Assembly: GCA_023458315.1 (NCBI GenBank)
Contig: JAEXAH010000152.1
Span: 1-64,000 of the forward strand
Length of the DNA stretch: 64,000 nucleotides
Direction: 5' to 3'
Source of the DNA: Pseudomonadota bacterium
Lineage (GTDB): Bacteria > Pseudomonadota > Alphaproteobacteria > Rhodospirillales > Magnetospirillaceae
Shown here: piece by piece, positions 15,849 to 24,007 of the stretch
How the letters are laid out: the number at the start of each line of letters is the position of its first letter
Position numbering within the stretch: position 1 is the stretch's first letter
The notes under the pieces: model-generated
Told to the model about the DNA's origin: nothing
What the model saw: the letters and a program-made list of their open reading frames with translations, nothing else
Database searches by the model: none
Translations under genes and position numbers: made by a program

Positions 15849-16729
15849 GGGAAGGCGTGCTCCCTGCTCAGTTCCGCCAGCACTTGGGCTACCGTGTCCA
15901 GGTCGGCGGCCAGACGGTCGAAGCCCGGCAGCTTGGCGTGCCGGGCCTCGTCCATGTAGAGCGAGCGGTTCAGTTCTATCTGAAGGGCGTGGCACCCCCG
16001 GCGCGGCTGGCCGTAATGGCGGGTGGTGTAGCCCCCGGCATAGGGGGTGTTGCGCACCACCCGATAGCCCAGCCCGCGAAAGGCATCCTCGGCCACCTGG
16101 GTGATCAGCGGCGCGCAGGATGCCCCATAGCAATCGCCCAGCACCACGTCCACCCGCGACAGGCCGACGTCGCGGTCCATGGGGCCGCCGACCGACGGCA
16201 TGGAATGGCAATCCACCAGCAACGCCCAGCCAAAGATCGCCCGCGCCTCCTCGACCAGCATGGACAGGCGGCGGTGATAGGGGCGATAGAAGCCGCCGAT
16301 GCGGCGCTCGATCTCGCTGACCGGCAGCTTGCCGTCATAGATGTCGGTGCCGGTGCCCACCACCCTGGCGATGGTGCCCAACCCGGCGGCCACGCGTGGG
16401 CTGCGGCTGTTGGCGGCGGGCGGCAACGGCCCGGCGAACATGGCCGGGTCCAGTTCATAGGGCTCGCGGTTGGGATCGACGAAGGCGCGGGGAAAACGGG
16501 CGGCCAGCAGCGGCGCGCCATGACGTACCACCGAGGCGAACAATTCGTCGACGAAGCTGTCTTCGGACCGCCGCAGGCTGTGCGGGTCCAGCCGCGACGC
16601 CATGACGAAATCGGCCGGGTACTCGCGCCCGGAATGGGGCGAGGCGAATACCAGCGGCACCGACCGTTCCACCGGTTCCAGAACGGTCAGGACCGCGCTG
16701 TCGTCGAAAACGTGCGGCATGCTGTCCAT
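15845..16729 (-). CDS. N-formylglutamate amidohydrolase family protein
   Basis: Hydrolase of the N-formylglutamate deformylase (HutG-type) family, 294 residues; the reaction would release formate and glutamate, the last step of one histidine degradation route. Motifs: VFASPHSGREYPADF with a metal-binding His, LRRSEDSFVDELF, RFPRAFVDPNREPYELD, WALLVDCHSMP and YAGGYTTRHYG. No other hut gene is nearby, and the coupled acetyltransferase is not a Hut enzyme, so the real substrate may be another N-acyl amino acid. It is coupled by ATGA overlap to the downstream GNAT gene. Confidence 0.85.
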   Translation of the reverse strand: MDSMPHVFDDSAVLTVLEPVERSVPLVFASPHSGREYPADFVMASRLDPHSLRRSEDSFVDELFASVVRHGAPLLAARFPRAFVDPNREPYELDPAMFAGPLPPAANSRSPRVAAGLGTIARVVGTGTDIYDGKLPVSEIERRIGGFYRPYHRRLSMLVEEARAIFGWALLVDCHSMPSVGGPMDRDVGLSRVDVVLGDCYGASCAPLITQVAEDAFRGLGYRVVRNTPYAGGYTTRHYGQPRRGCHALQIELNRSLYMDEARHAKLPGFDRLAADLDTVAQVLAELSREHAFP

Positions 16730-16838
16730 GGCGCTAGGTATTAGCAGGTTGCCGGGCCGCTGTCACACCGCAGCATGCGCAGCCCCACCCCGCCTTTCGC
16801 CCAGGAACAACTTTTTTCATTTTTTCGTCGGGAAGGGC

Positions 16839-16867
16839 TTGCCAAGCGAATCAAAGGCGGTTACAAG
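16839..16867 (+). promoter_or_regulatory. sigma70-type promoter of tRNA-Val
   Basis: TTGCCA (16839-16844) and TACAAG (16862-16867) are separated by 17 bases and lie 28 bases ahead of the mature tRNA 5' end, a suitable distance for a short 5' leader. Confidence 0.55.
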
Positions 16868-16894
16868 ACCGCCCTCGACGCCGCCAAGCGGCTC

Positions 16895-16969
16895 GGGCGG
16901 TTAGCTCAGCGGTAGAGCACTTCCTTGACATGGAAGGGGTCACAAGTTCGATCCTTGTACCGCCCACCA
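16895..16969 (+). tRNA. tRNA-Val (GAC anticodon)
   Basis: A complete 75-nt cloverleaf. Acceptor GGGCGGT pairs with ACCGCCC, followed by A and encoded CCA. The D-arm contains AGCTCAGCGGTAGAGC. The anticodon stem CTTCC/GGAAG encloses loop TTGACAT, so the anticodon is GAC and reads GUC/GUU valine codons. The T-arm is ACAAG TTCGATC CTTGT. A promoter precedes it and a strong hairpin follows. A restriction-modification pair lies directly downstream, as is common next to tRNA genes. Confidence 0.97.
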
Positions 16970-16972
16970 TCG

Positions 16973-17000
16973 AAGGCCCCCAGGGAAACCTGGGGGCCTT
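16973..17000 (+). terminator. terminator hairpin behind tRNA-Val
   Basis: AAGGCCCCCAGG and CCTGGGGGCCTT pair over 12 bases around a GAAA tetraloop, 4 bases after the tRNA end. The following TCGGCCTTTAT is only moderately T-rich. Confidence 0.8.
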
Positions 17001-17033
17001 CGGCCTTTATGGCACCACACAACGTCGCGGCCG

Positions 17034-17057
17034 ACGCAAACATGTTTCCATTTGCGT
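17034..17057. promoter_or_regulatory. inverted repeat upstream of the methyltransferase, possible operator
   Basis: ACGCAAA and TTTGCGT are exact complements 10 bases apart, about 60 bases ahead of the methyltransferase start. Restriction-modification genes are often self-regulated at such sites, but no controller protein gene is seen, so the role is a guess. Confidence 0.35.
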
Positions 17058-17115
17058 TGGTAACCAGATGCGCTAGATGTAGGCTATTCTGGCGACCAAA
17101 CGGAGCGGATCGCGG

Positions 17116-18477
17116 ATGGCTACGGGCATCTCGGCTCATGAAAAACTGAGCGAAGACGCGTTGACGGCGACGATGCCACACAGGGATCCTCACCCTTTGC
17201 CCGGCGACAGGGACGAACCGCTTCTGATCTACCCGAACCGCCTTCCGGAATCAGAGATTCTCCAACCTCTTCCGGCGGGATTCAGCCGCATATCGAAGGG
17301 AGGCGTCCCTACCCAGGTTGAAGAGATCAAGCCGAATTCTCTGGTGCTTGCCGACAATCTGTTCGGCCTGCATGGGCTGATCGCGTCGGGCCAAAAGGCG
17401 ACGCTGATCTATCTGGACCCGCCCTACAACACGGGCATGGATTTCCAAAGCCGCCAGCTTCAGCACGCCTACAAGGACACCCGTGGCGTGGCCGCCTATG
17501 TCGAGTTCATGCGCCGCCGCCTGATCCTGATGCGTGAGATTCTGGCTGACGACGGCTCGATCTACATCCACATCGGCCATCAGATGTTGGCTCATCTCAA
17601 GGTCGTGATGGATGAAGTATTCGGAGAGAAAAATTTCAGGAACATCATTGCACGCCGCAAATGCTCCTCTAAAAATTTCACATCGCTCCAATATGCTAAT
17701 TTGAGCGACTACATAATTTTTTATACAAAAACATCAAAATACAAGTGGAATAAACCAGGAGAACAACCTGAGCAGGCGTGGATCGAGAAGGAATATCCGA
17801 AGATCGACGCCCGCGGTCGCTACAAGCTCGTGCCTGTGCATGCCCCTGGCCCCCGCAACGGCGAGACGGGCTCCATGTGGCGCGGGATGATGCCCCCGCC
17901 AGGAAAACACTGGCAATACAAGCCGTCGAAACTAGACGAGTTTGACAAAGCCGGTGAGATACATTGGTCGCGGAACGGCAACCCTCGCCGCAAGCTCTAC
18001 CTGACCACCGACAAGTTGGTTCCTTACACCGATTACTGGGCCGGTTTCCGCGATGCTCACCACCAAAGCATCATGATCACCGGCTATCCGACGGAAAAGA
18101 ACCTGTCGATGCTCAGGATGATCGTCGGCGCCAGCAGCGAGCCGGGCGACCTTGTGGTCGATCCGTTCTGCGGCTCTGCGACGACCATGCACGCAGCAGA
18201 CGATCTCGGACGCAAGTGGGTCGGCATCGACGATTCGTTCGCCGCCATGAAGGCTTCGATCACGCGTTTCCGCCACGGCCTTGAACCGATGGGCGACTAC
18301 GTGGATCGCACGACCGAAGTTGAGAGCGAGAATCTCGGCGATACGAAGGCGCTCGATCTGTTCGACACCGCGAAGAAGAAGAAGTCCCCCTTGCGGCCTG
18401 TCGACTTCTCCTTCCTCGTCGATGACGAGCTGCTAGGCGCGTTTGGACCCCAGATTCGGGATCTTGCCGCCATCTGA
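17116..18477 (+). CDS. site-specific DNA methyltransferase (beta-class, adenine N6 or cytosine N4)
   Basis: Modification enzyme of a restriction-modification pair, 453 residues. The catalytic motif DPPYNTG (Asp101) comes first and the AdoMet-binding VVDPFCGSATTMHAA with DLGRKWVGID comes near residues 350-375, the order of beta-class enzymes; DPPY favours N6-adenine. The stretch between, which should hold the target-recognition region, contains an AT-rich patch (about 17,640-17,760) unlike the rest of the gene. The 3' end overlaps the convergent nuclease gene by 45 bases. It follows tRNA-Val and its terminator, a typical landing place for transferred genes. The recognition sequence cannot be told. 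Confidence 0.9.
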   Translation: MATGISAHEKLSEDALTATMPHRDPHPLPGDRDEPLLIYPNRLPESEILQPLPAGFSRISKGGVPTQVEEIKPNSLVLADNLFGLHGLIASGQKATLIYLDPPYNTGMDFQSRQLQHAYKDTRGVAAYVEFMRRRLILMREILADDGSIYIHIGHQMLAHLKVVMDEVFGEKNFRNIIARRKCSSKNFTSLQYANLSDYIIFYTKTSKYKWNKPGEQPEQAWIEKEYPKIDARGRYKLVPVHAPGPRNGETGSMWRGMMPPPGKHWQYKPSKLDEFDKAGEIHWSRNGNPRRKLYLTTDKLVPYTDYWAGFRDAHHQSIMITGYPTEKNLSMLRMIVGASSEPGDLVVDPFCGSATTMHAADDLGRKWVGIDDSFAAMKASITRFRHGLEPMGDYVDRTTEVESENLGDTKALDLFDTAKKKKSPLRPVDFSFLVDDELLGAFGPQIRDLAAI

Positions 18478-19365
18478 CAGAACGCCGAGCAACCATTCGC
18501 GGGTCAGACGTGCCTTCGCAAGCTTGAGCGTCGTCACCCGCACATTGCCATCCCACTGACCATCGAGGTCGCAAGCCTCCTGCCATGTGTCATTGTGGAT
18601 CAAACCCGGTCCATCGGACAGGAACACAAGGCGGAACTTCGTTCCGGTCCGCCGGAAAAACTCCTTCGCCTTCGTCACCTTCAGAGCGTTAGCGGCCGTG
18701 CGGTCATCGGACTGCCCACCACCACGGGTAGCGTCGTAATGGGCGAAACCCACAGCCAGAACCTGGCGGTCGACCTTTCGGCGAATCACGAAATCACAGG
18801 GATAATTTCCGCTGTACTCGGGGAAGATCGTGCTGAGTTCGATGTCCCTGCCGGCGCCGATGGGGCCTTCGATAGACATGTCCGGGTGGTTTTCTTCAAA
18901 CCACGGAAAGAAGATGCCGGTGAGCCTGTATCCGACCTGACCACGGGTATCGTATTCGCCAACCAGGGCAGCGAGAGCGGCGCGGTATTCCCTCGGAAGC
19001 TTGGCGAATTGGACTTTGAGATCGGCAATCGGCTTGAACGTGAAGCCGTAATTGTCGATCAGGCTCTGGGTGGAAACCTTGGTGATCTTCTTGGTCATCT
19101 CGGTGTCCAACACCGGTGCGACGCACCGACGGAACATCTTCAATAGTGACATGCGGGTGTCGGCATTGAAGGAAGGCGACCTGATCTTCGCCAGCAGATC
19201 GCCGCTCGACGACGACGACGCAATCAGGTGGCAGAACAGGTCGATGTCCCCCTCATACTTGGCATACAATTCATCGAGGAGCTCGGGGAAACGGATCGCC
19301 ATGTCGATGGGGGTGACGCAGGTGTTGGGGTCTTTGATCGTGCAGAGGTACTTGTGTCCGGACAT
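18433..19365 (-). CDS. putative type II restriction endonuclease
   Basis: A 310-residue protein encoded opposite and convergent to the methyltransferase, overlapping it by 45 bases. This arrangement is the main reason for calling it the cognate restriction enzyme. The sequence fits a PD-(D/E)xK nuclease: YPCDFVIRRKVDRQVLAVGFAHYD could give the catalytic Asp and following strand, and the next GGGQSDDRTAAN is a conserved-looking loop. No signal or membrane segment is present. Start ATG 19365 has no strong ribosome site, which may keep expression low. Family assignment is inference from context; a named family is not claimed. Confidence 0.65.
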   Translation of the reverse strand: MSGHKYLCTIKDPNTCVTPIDMAIRFPELLDELYAKYEGDIDLFCHLIASSSSSGDLLAKIRSPSFNADTRMSLLKMFRRCVAPVLDTEMTKKITKVSTQSLIDNYGFTFKPIADLKVQFAKLPREYRAALAALVGEYDTRGQVGYRLTGIFFPWFEENHPDMSIEGPIGAGRDIELSTIFPEYSGNYPCDFVIRRKVDRQVLAVGFAHYDATRGGGQSDDRTAANALKVTKAKEFFRRTGTKFRLVFLSDGPGLIHNDTWQEACDLDGQWDGNVRVTTLKLAKARLTREWLLGVLSDGGKIPNLGSKRA

Positions 19366-19412
19366 TTTCTGGTCGCCAGGTTGATATGGGCCGAAGCCCC
19401 TCTACGACCATC

Positions 19413-20114
19413 CTATAATATCATCGCCAGCCACGGCACCAGCAGGGCGGCGACCACCGCCATCAGGCCCATGCCCAGCACGGCGAAGGCGGCGCATTGG
19501 CTGCCGACCTGAAGGGCGCGCATGACGCCCAGGGCGTGGCAGGTCAAACCCAGCGCCAGCCCCACCGCCGGTTCCGAGCCGATGCGGCACAGCCGCAGCA
19601 GCGGCACCCCGAACAGCACGCCGGAAATGCCGGTGACGAAGACGAAGAACACCGCCAGCGACGGGCTGGTGTCCATCTGCTCGGCCAGGGCCAGGGCGAC
19701 CGGAGTGGTGACGGCGCGGGTCAGGGTGGACAAGGCCATCTCGCGGCCGCCGCCCAGGGCCAGCATGGCGGCGGCGAAGGCGCCGCAACTGAGCATGACG
19801 GCGCAGGCGGGCAGCACCGCCCGCAGCCCGGCCCGCGCCAGCACGGCGCGATGGCGGTACAGCGGCAGGGCCAGGGCGACGGTGGCCGGTCCCAACATCA
19901 ACTGGATGGCCGAGGCGCCGCGCAGGTACTCGGCATAGCTTTGCCCCACCGCCAGCAGATAGAGATTCACCGCGATGATGGCGAACACCACCGGATTGGC
20001 CCAGGCGGCGCCGCGCAGCCGCCGCTGCGCCGTCTCGCCCGCCAGAAAGGCCAGCACGGTGATCAGGATGGCGGTCAGGGGATGGTCGCGCAGATGCCAC
20101 AGGGTGGCGGTCAT
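19413..20114 (-). CDS. lrgB: LrgB/YohK-family membrane protein
   Basis: Inner-membrane protein of 233 residues with about seven hydrophobic segments. It has the LrgB landmarks LMLGPATVALALPLYRH, ALSTLTRAVTTPVALALAEQ and LGLTCHALGVMRALQ. LrgB works with LrgA in an antiholin-like pair affecting murein hydrolase activity, and homologous pairs have been linked to pyruvate or glycolate transport. The ATG overlaps the lrgA stop codon as ATGA, so the two proteins are made together. A second lrgAB pair lies at 50,988-52,054. Confidence 0.88.
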   Translation of the reverse strand: MTATLWHLRDHPLTAILITVLAFLAGETAQRRLRGAAWANPVVFAIIAVNLYLLAVGQSYAEYLRGASAIQLMLGPATVALALPLYRHRAVLARAGLRAVLPACAVMLSCGAFAAAMLALGGGREMALSTLTRAVTTPVALALAEQMDTSPSLAVFFVFVTGISGVLFGVPLLRLCRIGSEPAVGLALGLTCHALGVMRALQVGSQCAAFAVLGMGLMAVVAALLVPWLAMIL

Positions 20115-20452
20115 GCCCGCCCCCACCGCCCCAGCAGGTGGAACAGACCGCCCGCCGCCACCAGGGCGACGGCGCCGCCCAGCACGACGACCGCCAGGGT
20201 CAGCACACCCTGGCGCGCCAGGGCCTCCAGGTGCAGCGACACCCCCACCGCCGAAGGCACGAACACCAGTCCGATGCGGCGCAGCACGGCGTCGGCCACC
20301 GCGTCCACCGGGGTTTCGGCACGGCCGCGCAGGCACAGCCAGCCGAACAGCAGCAGCATCCCGGCCAGCGACCCGGGAAACGGCACGCCCAACAGCCGCA
20401 CCAGCCCTTCACCGGCCAGAGAGAAGGCGACCAGCAGGACGGCGCCGCCCAT
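20111..20452 (-). CDS. lrgA: LrgA/CidA-family membrane protein
   Basis: A 113-residue holin-like membrane protein with four hydrophobic segments. The pattern FPGSLAGMLLLFGWLCLRG followed by VFVPSAVGVSLHLEAL is standard for the family. Its start codon overlaps the stop codon of the MocR-type regulator (TGATG) and its stop overlaps lrgB (ATGA), giving a tightly coupled three-gene unit. It is likely the partner of the downstream LrgB. Confidence 0.87.
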   Translation of the reverse strand: MGGAVLLVAFSLAGEGLVRLLGVPFPGSLAGMLLLFGWLCLRGRAETPVDAVADAVLRRIGLVFVPSAVGVSLHLEALARQGVLTLAVVVLGGAVALVAAGGLFHLLGRWGRA

Positions 20453-21846
20453 CACACCACCGACAGGGTCATGGTCGGCGGCTGGTCCAGCAGGTCGGCG
20501 ACCAGGGCCAGCGCCCGCCGGGTTTCCGCGCCATCGGCCAGGGCACCCAGGCACAGCCGCACCGCCTGGGGCACGTGTTCGCCCACGGCGAAGGCGTCGG
20601 CCGCCGCCACCAGCAGGCGGCGAGCGCGCAACTGGCCGACGAAATCGGCCCGCGCCCAATCCTCGGGCAGGGTCAGCCACAGATGGAAGGCGTCGGGATC
20701 GGATCGATAACTGCCGGGCGGCAGCATCTCGGCCGCCACCCGCTGGCGCAGACGGGCCTCGGCGCGGATGCCGTCGCGCAGTTCGTCCGCCAGCCCCGAG
20801 GTGATCCAGCGGGTGGCCACCGCCGCCGTCAGCGGCGCGGCGGCCAGCGAGGTCGCGCGCAGCGCCCCGGTCAGACGCAGGGCCTGGCGGCGGTCGGGCG
20901 CCACCAGATAGCCGACGCGCAAGGCGGGCGACAGGCATTTCGCCAGCCCGGCGACGTAATGGACCACGTCGGGGCCGAACGCCGCCAGCGGCGGCGGCCC
21001 GTCCTCGGGCAGCATGCCGTAGGCGTCGTCCTCGATGATCGCCACGCCATGCTGGCGGGCGATGTCCACGATTTCGGCCCGGCGGTCGGCGCCCAGGGTG
21101 ACGGTGGTCGGATTGTGCAGGGTCGGGTTGACGTACAGCGCCTTGGGCGCATGGGCGCGACAGGCGGCGCGGAAGGCATCGGGCAGCAGGCCGCCGTCGT
21201 CCATGGCGACCCCCACCAGCCGCACCCCCACCTGCCCGGCCAGGGCGCGCAGGCCGGGATAGGTCAGTTCCTCGGTCAGAATGGTGTCGCCCGCCGCCGC
21301 CAGCGACGTCACCAGCGCCAGCAACGCCCCCTGGGCACCGGGACAGACCAGCAACCGCTCGGCCCCCAGCCCCGGCAGGCGGCCGGACAGCCAGCGCAGA
21401 CCGGCGGCACGGTCTTCCTCGGTTCCGGCATTGTCGCCATAGCCCATCAGCCGCCGCTCGGGAAAGGCCAGCATCTGCTCGGCCATGTCCTGGCGCAGAC
21501 GGGCCAGCAGGGTCGCATCGGCGGGCGGCGGCGGCGCGTTCATGGCCATGTCGACGAATCCGCCCTCGGCGGGTTCGGCGCGCGGCGTCGCGGCGCCGCG
21601 CGACTGCACGAAGGTTCCCTGCCCCACCCGGCCAACCACCAGCCCGCGCCGCTGCGCCTCGCCATAGGCCCGCGAGACGGTGGTGAAATCCAGGCCAAGC
21701 TGCTCGGCCAGCAGCCGCAACGGCGGCAGCTTGGCCCCGGCGCCCAGGGCGCCGCTGCGAATGTCGGCGGCGATCGCGTCGGCGATGGCCTGATAGACGG
21801 GCTTGCCCGGTTCCAGTCGGGGCAGCCACCCGTTCTCCACGCTCAT
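20452..21846 (-). CDS. MocR-type regulator (GntR HTH fused to aminotransferase domain)
   Basis: A 464-residue PLP-binding transcription factor. The N-terminal winged helix shows PVYQAIADAIAADIRSGAL, LPPLRLLAEQLGLDFTTVSRAYGEA and VGRVGQGTFV. The remainder is a fold-type I aminotransferase with YVNPTLHNPTT, VAIIEDDAYG and the PLP lysine in AGLAKCLSPALRVGY. The start at 21846 is chosen to give the expected N-terminus. Such proteins sense PLP or amino-acid-derived ligands and usually act on the adjacent gene. Here it is transcribed with lrgA and lrgB rather than divergently, so it may autoregulate the three-gene operon. Confidence 0.9.
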   Translation of the reverse strand: MSVENGWLPRLEPGKPVYQAIADAIAADIRSGALGAGAKLPPLRLLAEQLGLDFTTVSRAYGEAQRRGLVVGRVGQGTFVQSRGAATPRAEPAEGGFVDMAMNAPPPPADATLLARLRQDMAEQMLAFPERRLMGYGDNAGTEEDRAAGLRWLSGRLPGLGAERLLVCPGAQGALLALVTSLAAAGDTILTEELTYPGLRALAGQVGVRLVGVAMDDGGLLPDAFRAACRAHAPKALYVNPTLHNPTTVTLGADRRAEIVDIARQHGVAIIEDDAYGMLPEDGPPPLAAFGPDVVHYVAGLAKCLSPALRVGYLVAPDRRQALRLTGALRATSLAAAPLTAAVATRWITSGLADELRDGIRAEARLRQRVAAEMLPPGSYRSDPDAFHLWLTLPEDWARADFVGQLRARRLLVAAADAFAVGEHVPQAVRLCLGALADGAETRRALALVADLLDQPPTMTLSVV

Positions 21847-21913
21847 CGCCTTGTGCCTTTCGCGTTCATGCTTCGCCGCCTCAAGTATGGCAGCACGCCG
21901 CACACCCCCGCAA

Positions 21914-23353
21914 TCACCGATCCCCCGGAATGAACATGGCCGGGCGGTCGGCGATCGTGCCGTCATGCAGGTCGGTCAGGCGGAACGTCACCGGCATCGA
22001 ATCGGCCGGAACCTGCCCGGGGCCGACCCGCACCGACACGCGATGGACGGTGACGTCGCCCGCCGCCGCCGCCAGATCGGTGCCGTCCTGGCCCTGCACC
22101 TCGGCCACCGCGCCGGGCAGGCCGTGCAGCGTCAGCGCCACCCGCCGGGCGGCACCCTCGCGGTTGATGACCTTGACGGTGTAATCGTTGCGCAGGCCGC
22201 CGTCGGACAACGCCACCGCCACCGGCGCGCGGTCGTGCAGCACGTTGAGGTCCAGCATGCGCCGCGACGCCCCGGCCACCGCCATGCCCGCCAGGGTGAC
22301 GGCGATGATCAGGCCATAGGCCACCAGCCGCGGACGGCGGTACCACACCTGGGCCGGAAGGCGCGGCGCGTCGGCGGCGGCATGGGACAGCGGTCGCCAG
22401 CCCACCAGATCCGGCGGCAACCCGAAGCGCGGCATCACCGAATTGCACGCATCGACGCACAGGCCGCAGCCGATGCAATCCATCTGCATGCCGTCACGGA
22501 TGTCGATGCCCACCGGGCAGACATGGACGCACAATTTGCAATCGACGCAATGGCCGCGCCCGTCGAACGACTGGCCCTGGCGGGCATGGCCGCGCCCTTC
22601 GCCGCGCGCCGGGTCATAGGCGACGATCACTGAATCCTGGTCCAGCATGGCGCCCTGAAGACGCGGCCAGGGGCACATGTAGACGCAGACCTGTTCGCGC
22701 GCCCATCCCGCCAGGGTGTAGGTCATGGCGGCGAAGAACAGCACGAAGCCGTACAGCACCAATCCGGCGCGGCCGGTCAGCAGGTCGGCGACGGCGGTCG
22801 GCGCGTCGTTGAAGAACAACAGGAAGGCGATTCCGGTCCACACCGACACCGCCAGCCACAGGGCGTGGGTGGTGACGCGCTTGAACAGCTTGTCGGCATT
22901 CCACGGCGCCCGGTCCAGCTTGAGCCGGGCATTGCGGTCGCCCTCGACCTGGCGTTCGATCCACACGAAGATGTCGGTCCACACCGTCTGGGGACAGGCG
23001 AAACCGCACCACACGCGGCCGCGCAGGGCCGTGACCAGGAACAGGCCGATGGCCGCCACCACCAGGATGCCGGTCAGGAAATAGAATTCCTGCGGCCAGA
23101 TCACCCAATCCAGGAAATAGGCGCGCATGCCGACGAAGTCGAACAGCACCGCCTGATCCGGCTGGCCCGGCCCGCGATCCCAGCGCAGCCACGGCACCAG
23201 CGCCAGCACCAGCAGCAGGCCGCGCACGATGGCGGTCTTCAGGGCGCGGTTGCGACCCACGACCTTGCGCGGATGGATGCGGGGCGTTTCCGCGTACAGG
23301 CTGACGTCCTTGGCGGCCGCCGGACGCAGGGCGGAGGGGGATTGATCGGTCAC
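21914..23353 (-). CDS. ccoG: cytochrome c oxidase accessory protein CcoG (FixG/RdxA)
   Basis: Membrane-bound iron-sulfur protein, 479 residues, needed for copper delivery in cbb3 oxidase assembly. Features in order: early cytoplasmic part (IHPRKVVGRNRALK), membrane spans, WCGFACPQTVW and VCVYMCPWPRLQ, then two ferredoxin-type clusters (CVDCKLCVHVCPVGIDIR and CIGCGLCVDACN), another span and a C-terminal Ig-like domain (from about residue 365). The cbb3 structural genes ccoNOPQ are not in the window. The upstream 126 bases are AT-rich; I looked for an FNR/FixK box (TTGA-N6-TCAA) and did not find one. Confidence 0.95.
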   Translation of the reverse strand: MTDQSPSALRPAAAKDVSLYAETPRIHPRKVVGRNRALKTAIVRGLLLVLALVPWLRWDRGPGQPDQAVLFDFVGMRAYFLDWVIWPQEFYFLTGILVVAAIGLFLVTALRGRVWCGFACPQTVWTDIFVWIERQVEGDRNARLKLDRAPWNADKLFKRVTTHALWLAVSVWTGIAFLLFFNDAPTAVADLLTGRAGLVLYGFVLFFAAMTYTLAGWAREQVCVYMCPWPRLQGAMLDQDSVIVAYDPARGEGRGHARQGQSFDGRGHCVDCKLCVHVCPVGIDIRDGMQMDCIGCGLCVDACNSVMPRFGLPPDLVGWRPLSHAAADAPRLPAQVWYRRPRLVAYGLIIAVTLAGMAVAGASRRMLDLNVLHDRAPVAVALSDGGLRNDYTVKVINREGAARRVALTLHGLPGAVAEVQGQDGTDLAAAAGDVTVHRVSVRVGPGQVPADSMPVTFRLTDLHDGTIADRPAMFIPGDR

Positions 23354-23479
23354 GACATACCTCGCAGCGCAGGGAACACCCCCGCGCCAGCCGCGCGGGA
23401 TGGCCGGACGATACGATCAATCAACCCAAACAATCAAGCCGATTGTATGGATTATATTAGCTAATGATGGATAATACAG

Positions 23480-23863
23480 CTATTCCGCCACCAGCGCGGC
23501 ATAGCGCGTGGCCGTCTCCAGCGCCTCCACCAGCCTGTCGCGCGGCACCGGCTTGGGCAGGAATTGAACGTATGGACCAAGCTGTCGGTTGGACATGTGC
23601 TCGTTCCAATGCCCGGACAGAACGATGGGCATAATGTTCGGATGCGATTCATACATTCGTAGAATCAATTGCTCGCCATCCATCACCGGCATGGCGATGT
23701 CCGTCACCACCACGCCGACATCGTTGGTGGTCAGCACGTCCAGCGCCTCGGCGCCGTTGGTGGCGAACATCAGGTTCCAGCGCCGGTTGCCGGACAGCAG
23801 GCGGCGCAGACCGTTGAGCAGGTTGGGGTCGTCATCGACCAGCAGCACACCGATGGCATTCAT
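23480..23863 (-). CDS. single-domain response regulator
   Basis: A 127-residue receiver domain without an output domain, like CheY. It begins VLLVDDDPNLLNG with the acidic pocket, has the phosphoacceptor Asp in VVVTDIAMPVMDGEQ and the conserved Lys in FLPKPVPRDRL. GGAGGTGG lies shortly before the ATG. No histidine kinase is nearby, so its partner and target are unknown. It is upstream of ccoG in the same direction but 126 AT-rich bases separate them, so cotranscription is not certain. Confidence 0.9.
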   Translation of the reverse strand: MNAIGVLLVDDDPNLLNGLRRLLSGNRRWNLMFATNGAEALDVLTTNDVGVVVTDIAMPVMDGEQLILRMYESHPNIMPIVLSGHWNEHMSNRQLGPYVQFLPKPVPRDRLVEALETATRYAALVAE

Positions 23864-24007
23864 CGCCCACCTCCAGCCTTCCCCCTTGTCGGCGATTCTA
23901 GCGCGCCCACCCCGTCCCCCCCATCCCCATTCGGGGAGTAGGCATCGACGGGCGGGCGGGGGTTTGCTACCTTCGCCGTTCGCGCCGCACAGCCAGGATT
24001 GCCGTTC

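Noticed and set aside
23354..23479. Considered an FNR/FixK box upstream of ccoG
   Set aside because: TTGAT occurs twice on the minus strand, but as direct repeats without the inverted partner ATCAA at the right spacing.
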